Source: Paenibacillus albidus
Lineage (GTDB): Bacteria; Bacillota; Bacilli; Paenibacillales; Paenibacillaceae
NCBI RefSeq assembly: GCF_014644435.1
Contig: NZ_BMKR01000036.1
Coordinates: forward strand, 1 to 64,000
Reading direction: 5' to 3'
Length of the DNA stretch: 64,000 nt
Below the pieces are notes generated by a model that was not told the origin of the DNA, did no database searches, and saw only the letters and a list, made by a program, of their open reading frames with translations. The position numbers and the translations under genes are program-made. Below are positions 1 to 7,683 of this stretch, piece after piece (within the stretch, counting starts at the first letter, position 1; the number at the start of each line of letters is the position of its first letter).

Positions 1-43
1 CTTACCCGATTTGGCGATTGAAGTGACAGCGACAGTTTCTTAA
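1..43 (+). other. possible end of a convergent gene entering from the left
   Basis: The plus strand from base 2 reads LPDLAIEVTATVS and stops at 41-43. It looks more protein-like than the antisense tail of the YczE-like frame that overlaps it. It could be the C-terminus of a gene lying mostly outside the window, which would explain why the YczE-like gene loses its family sequence at this point. Only 13 residues are visible, so this is a guess. Confidence 0.15.
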
Positions 44-253
44 TTGCCTTCTATATAGAAGAAAAATAATATTCAACAAAAAGCTTGTAAGGCCTAAACT
101 AATTCCGAAACTTTTATGCAATCCATCTAATAAAACGGTTAATGTATCGGATCCTATATTACATTCTATAAATAAACTAACTCCTATAGCGCTAAAAACC
201 ATAGCAAGTACTAAAATAAATAATCGTTTACCAAATTTCCGGAAAATAGGCAT
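2..253 (-). CDS. YczE/YitT-like membrane protein, N-terminal part only
   Basis: This 83-residue frame starts like the YczE family of integral membrane proteins of unknown function: a basic start, a first membrane helix (residues 10-27), the stretch SLFIECNIGSDTLTVLLDGL and a second helix (about 50-66). Family members are about 200 residues, so this copy is far too short. After residue 66 the sequence becomes basic and non-membrane (LYRRQLRNC) and stops at 2-4, so the gene is truncated, frameshifted or fused to other DNA near position 60. It starts 9 bases after the GH1 gene with GAGG just before the ATG, so it would be the last gene of the PTS operon. Probably a broken gene. Confidence 0.45.
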   Translation of the reverse strand: MPIFRKFGKRLFILVLAMVFSAIGVSLFIECNIGSDTLTVLLDGLHKSFGISLGLTSFLLNIIFLLYRRQLRNCRCHFNRQIG

Positions 254-262
254 TGCGAAACC

Positions 263-1702
263 TCAATTCAAGTTTTCTCCATTAGAAGCGATAACTTTTT
301 GCATCCAGTAAAAACTGTCTTTACGGATTCGCTTTTTACTGCCTTTTCCATAATCATCTTGGTCTACGTAAATAAATCCATAGCGTTTACTCATTTCCGA
401 GGAAGAACAACTAATAATATCAATTGGTCCCCAAGCATAATATCCTCTTAAATCTACCCCATCTTTAATAGCCTCTTTCATTTGCTCAATATGAGATCGG
501 TAATAGTCAACCCGATAAGGATCATGGATCGAATGATTCTCTTCTAATTTGTCATGGTAGCCAACCCCATTTTCCGTGATATAAATAGGGCACTGATACC
601 GGTCATAGAACAGGTTAAGCATGGTGCGAAGACCGATAGGATCAATCGTCCATCCCCATGAATTGGCCGGAAGTTCAAAATTGCGGTAAGGTCCTGTTTT
701 GTTTTTCAAACTTTCTTCATCAAAAATGCGCGTATAATAGTAGGAAAATGACATAAAGTCAGCCGTATTTCTCAATGCTTCTTCGTCGCCTTCCGCGAAT
801 TCAACGGTAATATTATTGTCGTGGAAATAACGGAAAGCATAGCCGGGATAATATCCGCGCAGTAACACATCGGAGAAAAAGTACTCCATTTGATTATTGC
901 GCACGGTGGCGAACACATCCTCCGGTTTGCAGGTAGCCGGATAAGCCGGTCCCCCGCAGAGCATCATCCCGATTTGCAAGTTGGAATCCAGGCTTTTGGC
1001 ATACTTCGTGACCAAACCGCAAGCTACCATTTCATTATGCACACCTTGATATTTGGCGGAGGCTAAATCATCCACAACATCTTCCGCAATGCCCAGATGG
1101 TTAAAGGATTCATGAACAATTAAATTGATTTGATTAATAATAATCCAATATTTCACCTTTTTATGGTACCGATCAAGAATCACTTGGCTAAAGCGGACAA
1201 AAAACTCGATCATTTCTCTGGAGTACCACCCTTTATAGGCCAGGGTCAAATGAAGCGGCATTTCATAATGGGACAGGGTGATCATCGGCTCCATCCCGTT
1301 CGCTATAATTTCGTCGATCAGGTTATCATAAAATTTCAAACCTTCTTCATTCGGCTGCTCTTCGTCGCCGTTCGGAAAAATTCTTGTCCAATTGATCGAG
1401 GTGCGAAAGGTTTTAAGTCCAAGTTCGCTCAACAATTTCAAGTCTTCTTTATAAGTATGATAGAAATCGATTCCCCAACGCTTGGGAAAAATCCGCTCTT
1501 CGCTTTGAATAGCTTCTTTAATATAGTCCGTAGTCAGTTCTAAATTGTACTTTTTCTCTAAAGGAATTTTATCCGTAAATTCATTGATATCCGCTACGCT
1601 TAACCCTTTTCCGTCCACATCATAAGCGCCTTCTGCCTGATTGGCAGCGATGGCTCCCCCCCATAAAAAATCGGCTGGAAATCCTGATGGATTATTTTTC
1701 AT
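263..1702 (-). CDS. GH1 6-phospho-beta-glucosidase-like protein with Glu-to-Gln at the acid/base site
   Basis: A 479-residue glycoside hydrolase family 1 protein, the normal length for 6-phospho-beta-glucosidases that cleave PTS-imported phosphorylated beta-glucosides in the cytoplasm. The family start FPADFLWGGAIAANQAEGA, the nucleophile motif YITENG (Glu377) and the phosphate-binding motif SEMSKRYGFIYVD near residue 440 are present. The acid/base motif, normally NEP or NEIN, reads NQIN (Gln191, codon CAA at 1130-1132). In plant myrosinases the same Glu-to-Gln change goes with S-glycoside hydrolysis, so the enzyme may prefer aglycones that need no acid catalysis, or be impaired. It follows the PTS IIA gene by 18 bases and shares its operon. 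Confidence 0.88.
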   Translation of the reverse strand: MKNNPSGFPADFLWGGAIAANQAEGAYDVDGKGLSVADINEFTDKIPLEKKYNLELTTDYIKEAIQSEERIFPKRWGIDFYHTYKEDLKLLSELGLKTFRTSINWTRIFPNGDEEQPNEEGLKFYDNLIDEIIANGMEPMITLSHYEMPLHLTLAYKGWYSREMIEFFVRFSQVILDRYHKKVKYWIIINQINLIVHESFNHLGIAEDVVDDLASAKYQGVHNEMVACGLVTKYAKSLDSNLQIGMMLCGGPAYPATCKPEDVFATVRNNQMEYFFSDVLLRGYYPGYAFRYFHDNNITVEFAEGDEEALRNTADFMSFSYYYTRIFDEESLKNKTGPYRNFELPANSWGWTIDPIGLRTMLNLFYDRYQCPIYITENGVGYHDKLEENHSIHDPYRVDYYRSHIEQMKEAIKDGVDLRGYYAWGPIDIISCSSSEMSKRYGFIYVDQDDYGKGSKKRIRKDSFYWMQKVIASNGENLN

Positions 1703-1720
1703 TTTTATTACTTCCTCTCT

Positions 1721-2068
1721 TTATTTATTGGTCATTTCTAATTGGGTCAGCCTCTGATGAAAGCTCTCGAAAATGTCGATTAACCGTTTGGCCAGATTAA
1801 TTTCACTATAAACCGTCATTAACGTGTCTTGCGCATGGGCAAATAAAACCGAATACTCTCCTTTTTCGCCTTGTGTTTCTTTTTGTATAGAATTGGTTTG
1901 TACGCGGTGGGATTTTACAATTTCAGCGTTGGCTAATTTCATCTTATCCTTAGCCCCATCAAAGTCGCCTTTTTCAATATCCTTTAATGCATCCATACAA
2001 TATTTTCTTGCTTCCCCTGCGTGTAAAATGATTTGCATCGCATTCTGGGCCACTTCTTCCGAGGTCAT
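1721..2068 (-). CDS. PTS lactose/cellobiose-family EIIA
   Basis: A 115-residue EIIA of the lactose/N,N'-diacetylchitobiose/cellobiose family, the usual length. It accepts phosphate from HPr and passes it to EIIB. The phosphorylated histidine is His78 in HAQDTLM, and the family motif HAGEARKYCMDAL is at 16-28. It is a helical cytoplasmic protein that acts as a trimer in the family. It lies between the EIIC gene (26 bases upstream) and the GH1 gene (18 bases downstream), all on the minus strand, so one transcript supplies transporter and hydrolase. The substrate is probably a beta-glucoside disaccharide; the sequence alone does not say which. Confidence 0.92.
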   Translation of the reverse strand: MTSEEVAQNAMQIILHAGEARKYCMDALKDIEKGDFDGAKDKMKLANAEIVKSHRVQTNSIQKETQGEKGEYSVLFAHAQDTLMTVYSEINLAKRLIDIFESFHQRLTQLEMTNK

Positions 2069-2094
2069 AATAAAGTCTCCTTAACAGATTAAGA

Positions 2095-3324
2095 TTATTT
2101 GTTTTGCGCCAATTCTTTTTCTAGTTCTTGCTTTTCGTACGTTTTGAAAAATGGATACCAAATAAGAGTTGATACTGTTACACAGATTAACATTAAAATA
2201 ATTCCTGTAATGGCTCCTGTTGTAATCCAAGTTGAAATGGGAAAAGGAGCGTACCACATATCGAAAACAACTTTTGGTATTGAAGCAAAGTGAATTACTT
2301 TTGTCCCTCCCCAAACAATTGCCGGTAAAATTAAACCAATTAGCCACATGGGTAACATCATTAGTGGATTCCATACTACAGAACCGAATACTATAGGCTC
2401 ATTGATATTAAATATAGAAGGTACAAAACATGCGCGTCCCAGTGCTTTTAACTTAGCGCTTTTTGAAAATGCATGCATAATAACCAGAGGCAACGTACAG
2501 CCCACGCCGCCTACAAACAAGTATGCCGAAAAAATCGTTTCCGACGTTACGAGATTATGCGCCCCCAGGGTCGCGTTTGCAGTAATGGCCGCCAGAAAGA
2601 TCGGTTTGGTGACAGGGGTTAACACCCAGCTGGAGATCCCCATGGAATATAAGAAACAGTATAAAAATATAATCAGCATGAATCCCCAAGGCGTCTCTAC
2701 CACGCCCGCCAACGGCATAAAAATATTTAAAATGATGTTGTATATTTCAACATGAACGATATCGACCAACACCCAAGCCATAACCAAGGTGATCCCGATG
2801 GGAAGCATGGAATCAAACCAGGATCTGACAAAGTCCGGGATGACGGAATCTTCTTTGAAAAAAGAGAATTTTCCGAACAAACTCATGATATAACCGGTGA
2901 AAAGAGCGGCTATGATGGCAACGAACATGCCTCCGGTTCCCAAAGAATTATGAGTAAAACCAACCGTACCGTCCTTTACGACCTGGGGAGTAACAATGAT
3001 CAGAAACGTAATCATACTGGTGCATCCGGCAATAAAGCGCTGTTTTCTTAACTTCTTCTTCTCCATCAAATTAAACGGAATCAGAAAAGAAACCAGCAAC
3101 GAAAGCATCCCCATCGTCCATCCAAACGGAACCCAGAAATTAGGGTAGTTTTTGATTTGATAGACATCACCAGGTATGGTCAGAAGGCAAAATACCGATC
3201 CCAGAAGAATAAAAGGCAGTAATTGCATGACGGAATCCTTGAGGGTTACGATCCAGACATTGTTATTGACTTTATTCATCTTCGGAGAGAAGTCGTTTTT
3301 AAGCCATTCCATTAATTTGTTCAT
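2095..3324 (-). CDS. PTS lactose/cellobiose-family EIIC permease
   Basis: A 409-residue membrane permease with about ten hydrophobic segments, the transport subunit of the cellobiose-type PTS. Family stretches include NVWIVTLKDSVMQLLPFIL near the N-terminus and FNINEPIVFGSVVWNPLMM around residues 305-323; the NEPIVFG loop is the conserved sugar-binding region of this EIIC family. It starts 14 bases after the EIIB stop and is followed by EIIA, giving the order IIB-IIC-IIA. No IIB or IIA domain is fused to it. The call at family level is secure. Confidence 0.93.
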   Translation of the reverse strand: MNKLMEWLKNDFSPKMNKVNNNVWIVTLKDSVMQLLPFILLGSVFCLLTIPGDVYQIKNYPNFWVPFGWTMGMLSLLVSFLIPFNLMEKKKLRKQRFIAGCTSMITFLIIVTPQVVKDGTVGFTHNSLGTGGMFVAIIAALFTGYIMSLFGKFSFFKEDSVIPDFVRSWFDSMLPIGITLVMAWVLVDIVHVEIYNIILNIFMPLAGVVETPWGFMLIIFLYCFLYSMGISSWVLTPVTKPIFLAAITANATLGAHNLVTSETIFSAYLFVGGVGCTLPLVIMHAFSKSAKLKALGRACFVPSIFNINEPIVFGSVVWNPLMMLPMWLIGLILPAIVWGGTKVIHFASIPKVVFDMWYAPFPISTWITTGAITGIILMLICVTVSTLIWYPFFKTYEKQELEKELAQNK

Positions 3325-3338
3325 TTTTCTTATCCCCT

Positions 3339-3665
3339 TTAACTGTTCAGCTCACTCAGCAAATCATCCAAAGCCGCTTCCCCATCCAAAGTGGAATAAT
3401 AAGAAGACTTCATTAAGAGCACCTTGACATCGGTACCTTTGGTAAGCTCGTTGATATCATCCATGATATAGGCCAAGTGGGGACCGACTAATAAAGCATC
3501 AATATCATTTATATAATTTTCAATTTCCGCCTCCCCTCTGGCTTTGATGTCCATATTCAGGTTCCGCTTTTTAGCAGCCTTTCTAATATTGGCAGCCATA
3601 AACCCGGAGCTTGCTCCCGACCCGCAGATTAATAAAACGTTTAGCATTTCGCCTGTATTTGACAT
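3339..3665 (-). CDS. PTS lactose/cellobiose-family EIIB
   Basis: A 108-residue EIIB, the first gene of the PTS operon. The phosphorylated cysteine is Cys14 in the P-loop LLICGSGASSGF, followed by the family-typical basic helix AANIRKAAKKRN. A strong ribosome site (GGGAGGA) lies 6 bases before the ATG at 3665. Its promoter region of about 140 bases is shared with the divergent LicR-type regulator and carries a cre-like site at 3702-3715, so catabolite repression by CcpA is expected. Cytoplasmic; partner of the adjacent IIC and IIA. Confidence 0.93.
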   Translation of the reverse strand: MSNTGEMLNVLLICGSGASSGFMAANIRKAAKKRNLNMDIKARGEAEIENYINDIDALLVGPHLAYIMDDINELTKGTDVKVLLMKSSYYSTLDGEAALDDLLSELNS

Positions 3666-3701
3666 TTGTAATCCTCCCTGCTATTTTTTATAATCAGAAT
3701 G

Positions 3702-3715
3702 TGGTAGCGCTATCA
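3702..3715. promoter_or_regulatory. cre-like (CcpA) site between PTS operon and its regulator
   Basis: TGGTAGCGCTATCA matches the cre consensus TGWNANCGNTNWCA at all positions except the third and is almost a perfect palindrome. It lies 37 bases upstream of the EIIB start and about 90 upstream of the LicR-type gene, so CcpA bound here could repress the PTS operon. No convincing sigma-A promoter could be fixed on either strand. Confidence 0.6.
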
Positions 3716-3806
3716 TTCTTACAACCAAACTATATTACAATTCCAGAACCGGTCTCAAATAAAAAACTGCACCCCTACGATGCAATCTTTTAAAGGAGGA
3801 ACTGCT

Positions 3807-5711
3807 ATGAAACCTCAGTACGTTGATTTAATTCAATATTTAAGTTCCTGCAACCATTGGATTTCATCACAATATTTAGCCAATAAATACGGTGTGTCTA
3901 AACGTACCATCAAATCCCATATCAGTGAAATTAATCAAATGCACCACGAGTTAATCCTATCATCAAGTAAAGGCTATAAGGTCGATACGGAACAGGTAAA
4001 CGCCTTTCTAACTAAAGAACAGAATGCCGTTCCGCAAAATCAATCCGAAAGAGTGGCTTTTATTCTGAAAAAACTGGTGCAAACCACTCAACCAATTTAT
4101 ATGTATGATTTAAGCGACTCTCTGTTTATCAGCGAATCAACGCTTAGGTTAGATTTAAAACTGATCAAGGAAAAACTTATCAAAAACAATCTGGAATTGA
4201 GCATGGTTAAGGATCATCTAGGTTTGCGAGGCAAAGAAAAAGACAAGCGCAAATTAATGAGCCGCATTTTGTACGAGGAGGCCAACGGAAGCTTTATTGA
4301 TATTGACAAACTCAAAGGATTTTATCGGGATCTAAATGTAGATCACATTCGAAAAGTTGTGGTTGAAACCTTTTCTTCCCATCACTTTTTCACCAATGAT
4401 TTTTATTTAACCAATGTGATCATCCACATCACCATTGCATTGGACAGAATGAAACACAATTTCCAGTTTTTAAATAAGACCGTGAATTATAACACCGACA
4501 ACGCCGCATATTTAATCGCTAAGGATATTTCCTTTAAATTGGAATCTTATTTTCACGTGCAATATTCAGAAGAAGAAATCGCAGACTTGGCGATCTTAAT
4601 TTCATGTAATGGGACAAACATCAACTTTACGCAAATTGAAGTTAGTGACCTGGAACAGATCGCCGGGAAAGACTGTATTGATTTGGTCAGCGAAATCGCA
4701 TCTGACTTGAATAAATATTACTACATCAATATTGCCGATGCCGATTTTATTACACGTTTTACGCTCCATGTCAAAAACCTTTTGATGCGATTACAAAACC
4801 ATCATTCGATAAAAAATCCTTTAACGAATACGATCAAAAGGGAATGCCCTCTTATTTACGATTGCGCTGTTCATGCTTCCCATGTGATTAAAGAAAAAAC
4901 TAATTATCGAATTAGCGATGATGAAATTGCTTATTTGGCTTTTCACTTGGGGTATGCTATTGAATTGCAGCGGCAAACGAATGTGAAAATCTCATGTACG
5001 GTATTGTTTCCGCTCTACTACAATATGAATGTGCAAATGATCAATAAATTACAGCAGTATTTTGGCGACGATATTTCAATTCATTCGATTGTTACGGACG
5101 AGAGTGATTTAAATTATGCAACGAGCGATCTTATTATTTCTTCCGTCCAATTGCACAAAATTCCGGAAGCCTCCTATGTCGTGATTACTCCGTTTTTTAT
5201 TGAAAATGATCGGGAAAAAGTATCGAATAAAATATTTGAATTAAAAGAGCAAAAAAAGAAAAATCAATTTAATCTCCATCTGAAATCTTTTTTGGATGAA
5301 AGACATTTCTACCACTCCACGACAAAATCCGAAAAAGAAGAGGTTTTACGGTTCATATGTAATATCATGAACCGGGATGGTTATACAGACGATGATTTTT
5401 TCGCCAAAATTATGGAACGGGAAGCGATATCGTCTACTGCATTTGGGCAAGTGGCCCTTCCTCATGCAATAAAAATGGAATCCCGCAAAACAGGCATGTT
5501 TATTTATATAAATCCGAATGGTATCAAGTGGGATACTTCTACTGTGAAAATTGTTTTGTTAATCACCCTCAGTGAGGAGGATCGAAAAATATTCCGCGAC
5601 GTATTCGATGCACTCGCCACCATATTGACGGACGATAATAATGTGAATCTGCTCTCATCTCTGGATCATTTCGATGTTTTTATCAATCAATTAATCACCT
5701 GCTGGGAATAA
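3807..5711 (+). CDS. LicR/BglG-type PTS-regulated activator (HTH, PRDs, EIIB-like, EIIA)
   Basis: A 634-residue regulator. The start is ATG 3807, not the frame's first ATG at 3780, because AAAGGAGGA at 3792-3800 is correctly spaced. An N-terminal HTH (KYGVSKRTIKSHISEIN) is followed by two PTS-regulation domains, an EIIB-like part and a C-terminal fructose-type EIIA domain with AFGQVALPHA. PRD2 keeps histidines in HVKNLLMRLQ and AFHLGYAIE; PRD1 reads ILISCNGTN where the second histidine is usual, so one phosphorylation site may be lost. This architecture matches LicR/MtlR-type activators controlled by phosphorylation from HPr and the cognate EIIB. It is divergent from the PTS operon it presumably controls. 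Confidence 0.9.
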   Translation: MKPQYVDLIQYLSSCNHWISSQYLANKYGVSKRTIKSHISEINQMHHELILSSSKGYKVDTEQVNAFLTKEQNAVPQNQSERVAFILKKLVQTTQPIYMYDLSDSLFISESTLRLDLKLIKEKLIKNNLELSMVKDHLGLRGKEKDKRKLMSRILYEEANGSFIDIDKLKGFYRDLNVDHIRKVVVETFSSHHFFTNDFYLTNVIIHITIALDRMKHNFQFLNKTVNYNTDNAAYLIAKDISFKLESYFHVQYSEEEIADLAILISCNGTNINFTQIEVSDLEQIAGKDCIDLVSEIASDLNKYYYINIADADFITRFTLHVKNLLMRLQNHHSIKNPLTNTIKRECPLIYDCAVHASHVIKEKTNYRISDDEIAYLAFHLGYAIELQRQTNVKISCTVLFPLYYNMNVQMINKLQQYFGDDISIHSIVTDESDLNYATSDLIISSVQLHKIPEASYVVITPFFIENDREKVSNKIFELKEQKKKNQFNLHLKSFLDERHFYHSTTKSEKEEVLRFICNIMNRDGYTDDDFFAKIMEREAISSTAFGQVALPHAIKMESRKTGMFIYINPNGIKWDTSTVKIVLLITLSEEDRKIFRDVFDALATILTDDNNVNLLSSLDHFDVFINQLITCWE

Positions 5712-5715
5712 TTTT

Positions 5716-5744
5716 TTGACAGTATAATCGCATTCTCATATAAT
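5716..5744 (+). promoter_or_regulatory. sigma-A promoter of the tetR gene
   Basis: TTGACA at 5716-5721 and TATAAT at 5739-5744 are both exact consensus hexamers separated by 17 bases. The -10 box runs into the operator at 5743-5761, so repressor binding would block RNA polymerase directly. Confidence 0.85.
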
Positions 5745-5761
5745 GAATGACAATCATTCAT
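5743..5761. promoter_or_regulatory. TetR operator at the tetR promoter
   Basis: A perfect 8-base inverted repeat, ATGAATGA / TCATTCAT, spaced by CAA. It overlaps the -10 box of the tetR promoter. A near copy (15 of 17 bases over TGAATGACAATCATTCA) lies before the SMR genes at 6408-6424, which supports autorepression plus control of the efflux pair. Confidence 0.75.
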
Positions 5762-5785
5762 GTTCAAGAAGGAGGGGAATGAATA

Positions 5786-6370
5786 TTGGTAAACTTATCT
5801 GATGGGAAATACAATCTCATATTAAATGCGGCTATTGATGTCATCACAGAAAAAGGATACGATAAGACGGTCATTTCAGATATCGTAAAAAAAGCAGGTG
5901 TTGCACAAGGAACGTTTTACTTATATTTCTCATCCAAAAAAGCGTTAATTCCAGCGATTGCAGATAATCTCCTGACCATTACTTTTAGTAATATCAAAGA
6001 AAAAGTTCAAGATAAAAGAAGCTTTTGGGAGGTGTTGGGTATTGTAATAAACGAAACCTTTTACATCACCGATTCATACAAAGAAGTCCTTGTTCTTTGT
6101 TATTCCGGTCTTGCTATTGATCATTCCATGGAAAAATGGGAAGAAATCTATTCTCCTTATTATGATTGGCTTGAAGATATATTATTGAAGGCCATAAACA
6201 ATAATGAGATCATCAATGATCTTCATCCAAAATGGACGGCCAAACTTCTCATAAATTTGATTGAAAATGCTGCCGAACGATTTTATATTGGATTTGAACA
6301 AGAAGAACCTCTGGATGTATTTAAGACTCGAGTATTTAATTTCATAAAAAGATCTTTATGTAAAATATGA
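5786..6370 (+). CDS. TetR-family repressor of the adjacent SMR efflux pair
   Basis: A 194-residue TetR/AcrR-type regulator. The start is TTG 5786, 8 bases after GGAGGGG; no better ATG fits. The N-terminal HTH covers about residues 8-52, with the family motif GVAQGTFYLYFSSKKAL for the recognition helix and the loop after it. The C-terminal domain is helical and probably binds the inducer, likely a cationic substrate of the pump. Its own promoter and the one for the SMR genes carry the same operator motif, so it should repress both. The neighbours make its role in drug or cation efflux control likely; the ligand is unknown. Confidence 0.88.
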   Translation: MVNLSDGKYNLILNAAIDVITEKGYDKTVISDIVKKAGVAQGTFYLYFSSKKALIPAIADNLLTITFSNIKEKVQDKRSFWEVLGIVINETFYITDSYKEVLVLCYSGLAIDHSMEKWEEIYSPYYDWLEDILLKAINNNEIINDLHPKWTAKLLINLIENAAERFYIGFEQEEPLDVFKTRVFNFIKRSLCKI

Positions 6371-6407
6371 AGAAGTATTAGTAATTCTGCATTCTTTTGT
6401 AATGATA

Positions 6408-6424
6408 TGACTGACATTCATTCA
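6408..6424. promoter_or_regulatory. second copy of the TetR operator, before the SMR genes
   Basis: TGACTGACATTCATTCA differs from the palindrome at the tetR promoter (TGAATGACAATCATTCA) at only two of 17 positions. It sits 47 bases upstream of the first SMR start codon, in the 100-base gap after tetR. Confidence 0.65.
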
Positions 6425-6470
6425 TTATTTTTGTGGTGACTTTTATTATTTTCGGAAAGGATCATGGTCT

Positions 6471-6818
6471 ATGAATAAAAGTTGGATTTTCGTAATTTTA
6501 ACTTCTCTTTTTGAATTATTTTGGGTGTTTGGATTTAATGTTGCCGATACTTGGTGGCACTGGGTTATCATTATTACCGTTATTATCATCGATATGCAGT
6601 TTCTTTCAAAAGCATGTGAATCATTGCCGACAGGTACTGTTTATGCCATTTTTGCTGCAGCAGGTACAGTAGGTACGGCTCTAATGGACATTATTATTTT
6701 TGAAGCAGAATTTAGTATTGCAAAAGGTCTGTTTATGGGGATTCTGGTCATTGGGGTTATTGCATTGAAACTATTCGATAATAAACCAGAATCCAGATCA
6801 GCAGGAGGAGATCATTGA
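6471..6818 (+). CDS. SMR efflux subunit (YkkC-like partner)
   Basis: A 115-residue small multidrug resistance protein with four membrane helices. The proton/substrate-coupling glutamate is Glu15 in LTSLFELFWVFGFN, and the family stretch LPTGTVYAIFAAAGTVGTA lies at about 49-67. The ribosome site GGAAAGGA ends 8 bases before ATG 6471. It is followed after one base by a second, different SMR gene, the arrangement of paired heteromeric systems such as YkkCD. The partner and the TetR repressor suggest export of small cations or guanidinium-like compounds from the cytoplasm; I cannot fix the substrate. No guanidine riboswitch was recognised upstream. Confidence 0.88.
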   Translation: MNKSWIFVILTSLFELFWVFGFNVADTWWHWVIIITVIIIDMQFLSKACESLPTGTVYAIFAAAGTVGTALMDIIIFEAEFSIAKGLFMGILVIGVIALKLFDNKPESRSAGGDH

Positions 6819-6819
6819 T

Positions 6820-7134
6820 ATGGGTTGGATATTCGTTTTTATTGCTGCTCTATTTGAACTTACTGGTGTTATCGGTTTAAAAAAATTCAGCCAAAGGAAA
6901 TCCATTTTGAATATGATTATGTTCTTTGGTGGATTTGGAGGTGCTTTTGCTTTTCTATACACTTCCTTTAACTATCTTCAAGTCAGCATTGCCTATGCTG
7001 TTTGGATTGGAATAGGCACTTCCGCTGCGGTTCTGGTAAACATGATTTTTTTCAATGAATCAAAAAGTATTGGGCGCATTATAAGTCTCATTATCATTGT
7101 TGTCGGTGTTGTTGGACTCAAAGCAGTTTCATAA
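6820..7134 (+). CDS. SMR efflux subunit (YkkD-like partner)
   Basis: A 104-residue SMR protein with four helices. The key glutamate is Glu13 in IAALFELTGVIGLKKF, and the central loop SIAYAVWIGIGTSAAVLV is typical. Its ATG follows the stop of the first subunit by a single base (TGATATG), and the ribosome site AGGAGGAG lies inside the upstream gene, so translation is coupled. The pair probably assembles as a heterodimer with opposite membrane topologies, as known for two-gene SMR systems. It is the last gene of the unit. Confidence 0.88.
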   Translation: MGWIFVFIAALFELTGVIGLKKFSQRKSILNMIMFFGGFGGAFAFLYTSFNYLQVSIAYAVWIGIGTSAAVLVNMIFFNESKSIGRIISLIIIVVGVVGLKAVS

Positions 7135-7181
7135 TACCCCAAAGCTTTATAAGTCATTTGCAGCCAGGTTTATGGCAGATT

Positions 7182-7388
7182 TCAGTTACAGTAACAGGCA
7201 AAAACTTTGGCGTAAACTACATGAGGACGGTAACTGCAAGAACAATAGGATCCTCCTTCCGTAAAATCTCCAAAAATAATCTGTGCCCCTTCCAGTGTTT
7301 CATTGGCTGAATTTCCGCTGCTTTCACATCCAGAAAGTACATCACTTATTCTGTTCAACTGTTCATGGAACCTTGGACTACTTAATTC
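7182..7388 (-). pseudogene. unrecognised gene remnant split by an in-frame TAG
   Basis: On the minus strand this stretch reads as a plausible protein end of 68 residues, from ELSSPRFHEQLNRISDVL through a serine- and cysteine-containing part to KVFACYCN and a TGA at 7182-7184. Directly upstream in the same frame, across a TAG at 7389-7391, is another protein-like part, MLILKRFREFEKKIKNG. The two halves look like one gene with a nonsense mutation. I do not recognise the family. The rest of the 7135-7674 gap holds a cre-like site and the GH43 leader, nothing else. Confidence 0.3.
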
Positions 7389-7638
7389 CTATTTTATTTT
7401 TCCATTCTTGATTTTCTTTTCGAATTCCCTGAATCTTTTTAATATCAACATATCACTAAATCTTTTTAAATTATTTATTATTTGACGACAAAATAAGCCT
7501 TACTTAGACACCACGTTCGGACTAATATTAGCTTAAGAAAAAGGGGGTAATTTCCATACTGCAAAATATTTATCAGTTGAGGGAGGGATAAGCGAGAGCT
7601 AGTAAAGTAAATGAAAAAACTACATCCATCCAACAGAA

Positions 7639-7652
7639 TGTAAGCGGTTAAA
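7639..7652 (+). promoter_or_regulatory. cre-like site before the GH43 gene
   Basis: TGTAAGCGGTTAAA matches the cre consensus TGWAANCGNTNWCA at 13 of 14 positions. It ends 31 bases before the GH43 start codon, a position where CcpA would block transcription of this secreted enzyme when good carbon is present. Confidence 0.55.
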
Positions 7653-7683
7653 TTAATGGAAAACGAAGGGAGATTTGATCCAT

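Noticed and set aside
6371..6470. Guanidine riboswitch before the SMR pair
   Set aside because: No conserved riboswitch core was recognisable in 100 bases; the TetR operator explains control.
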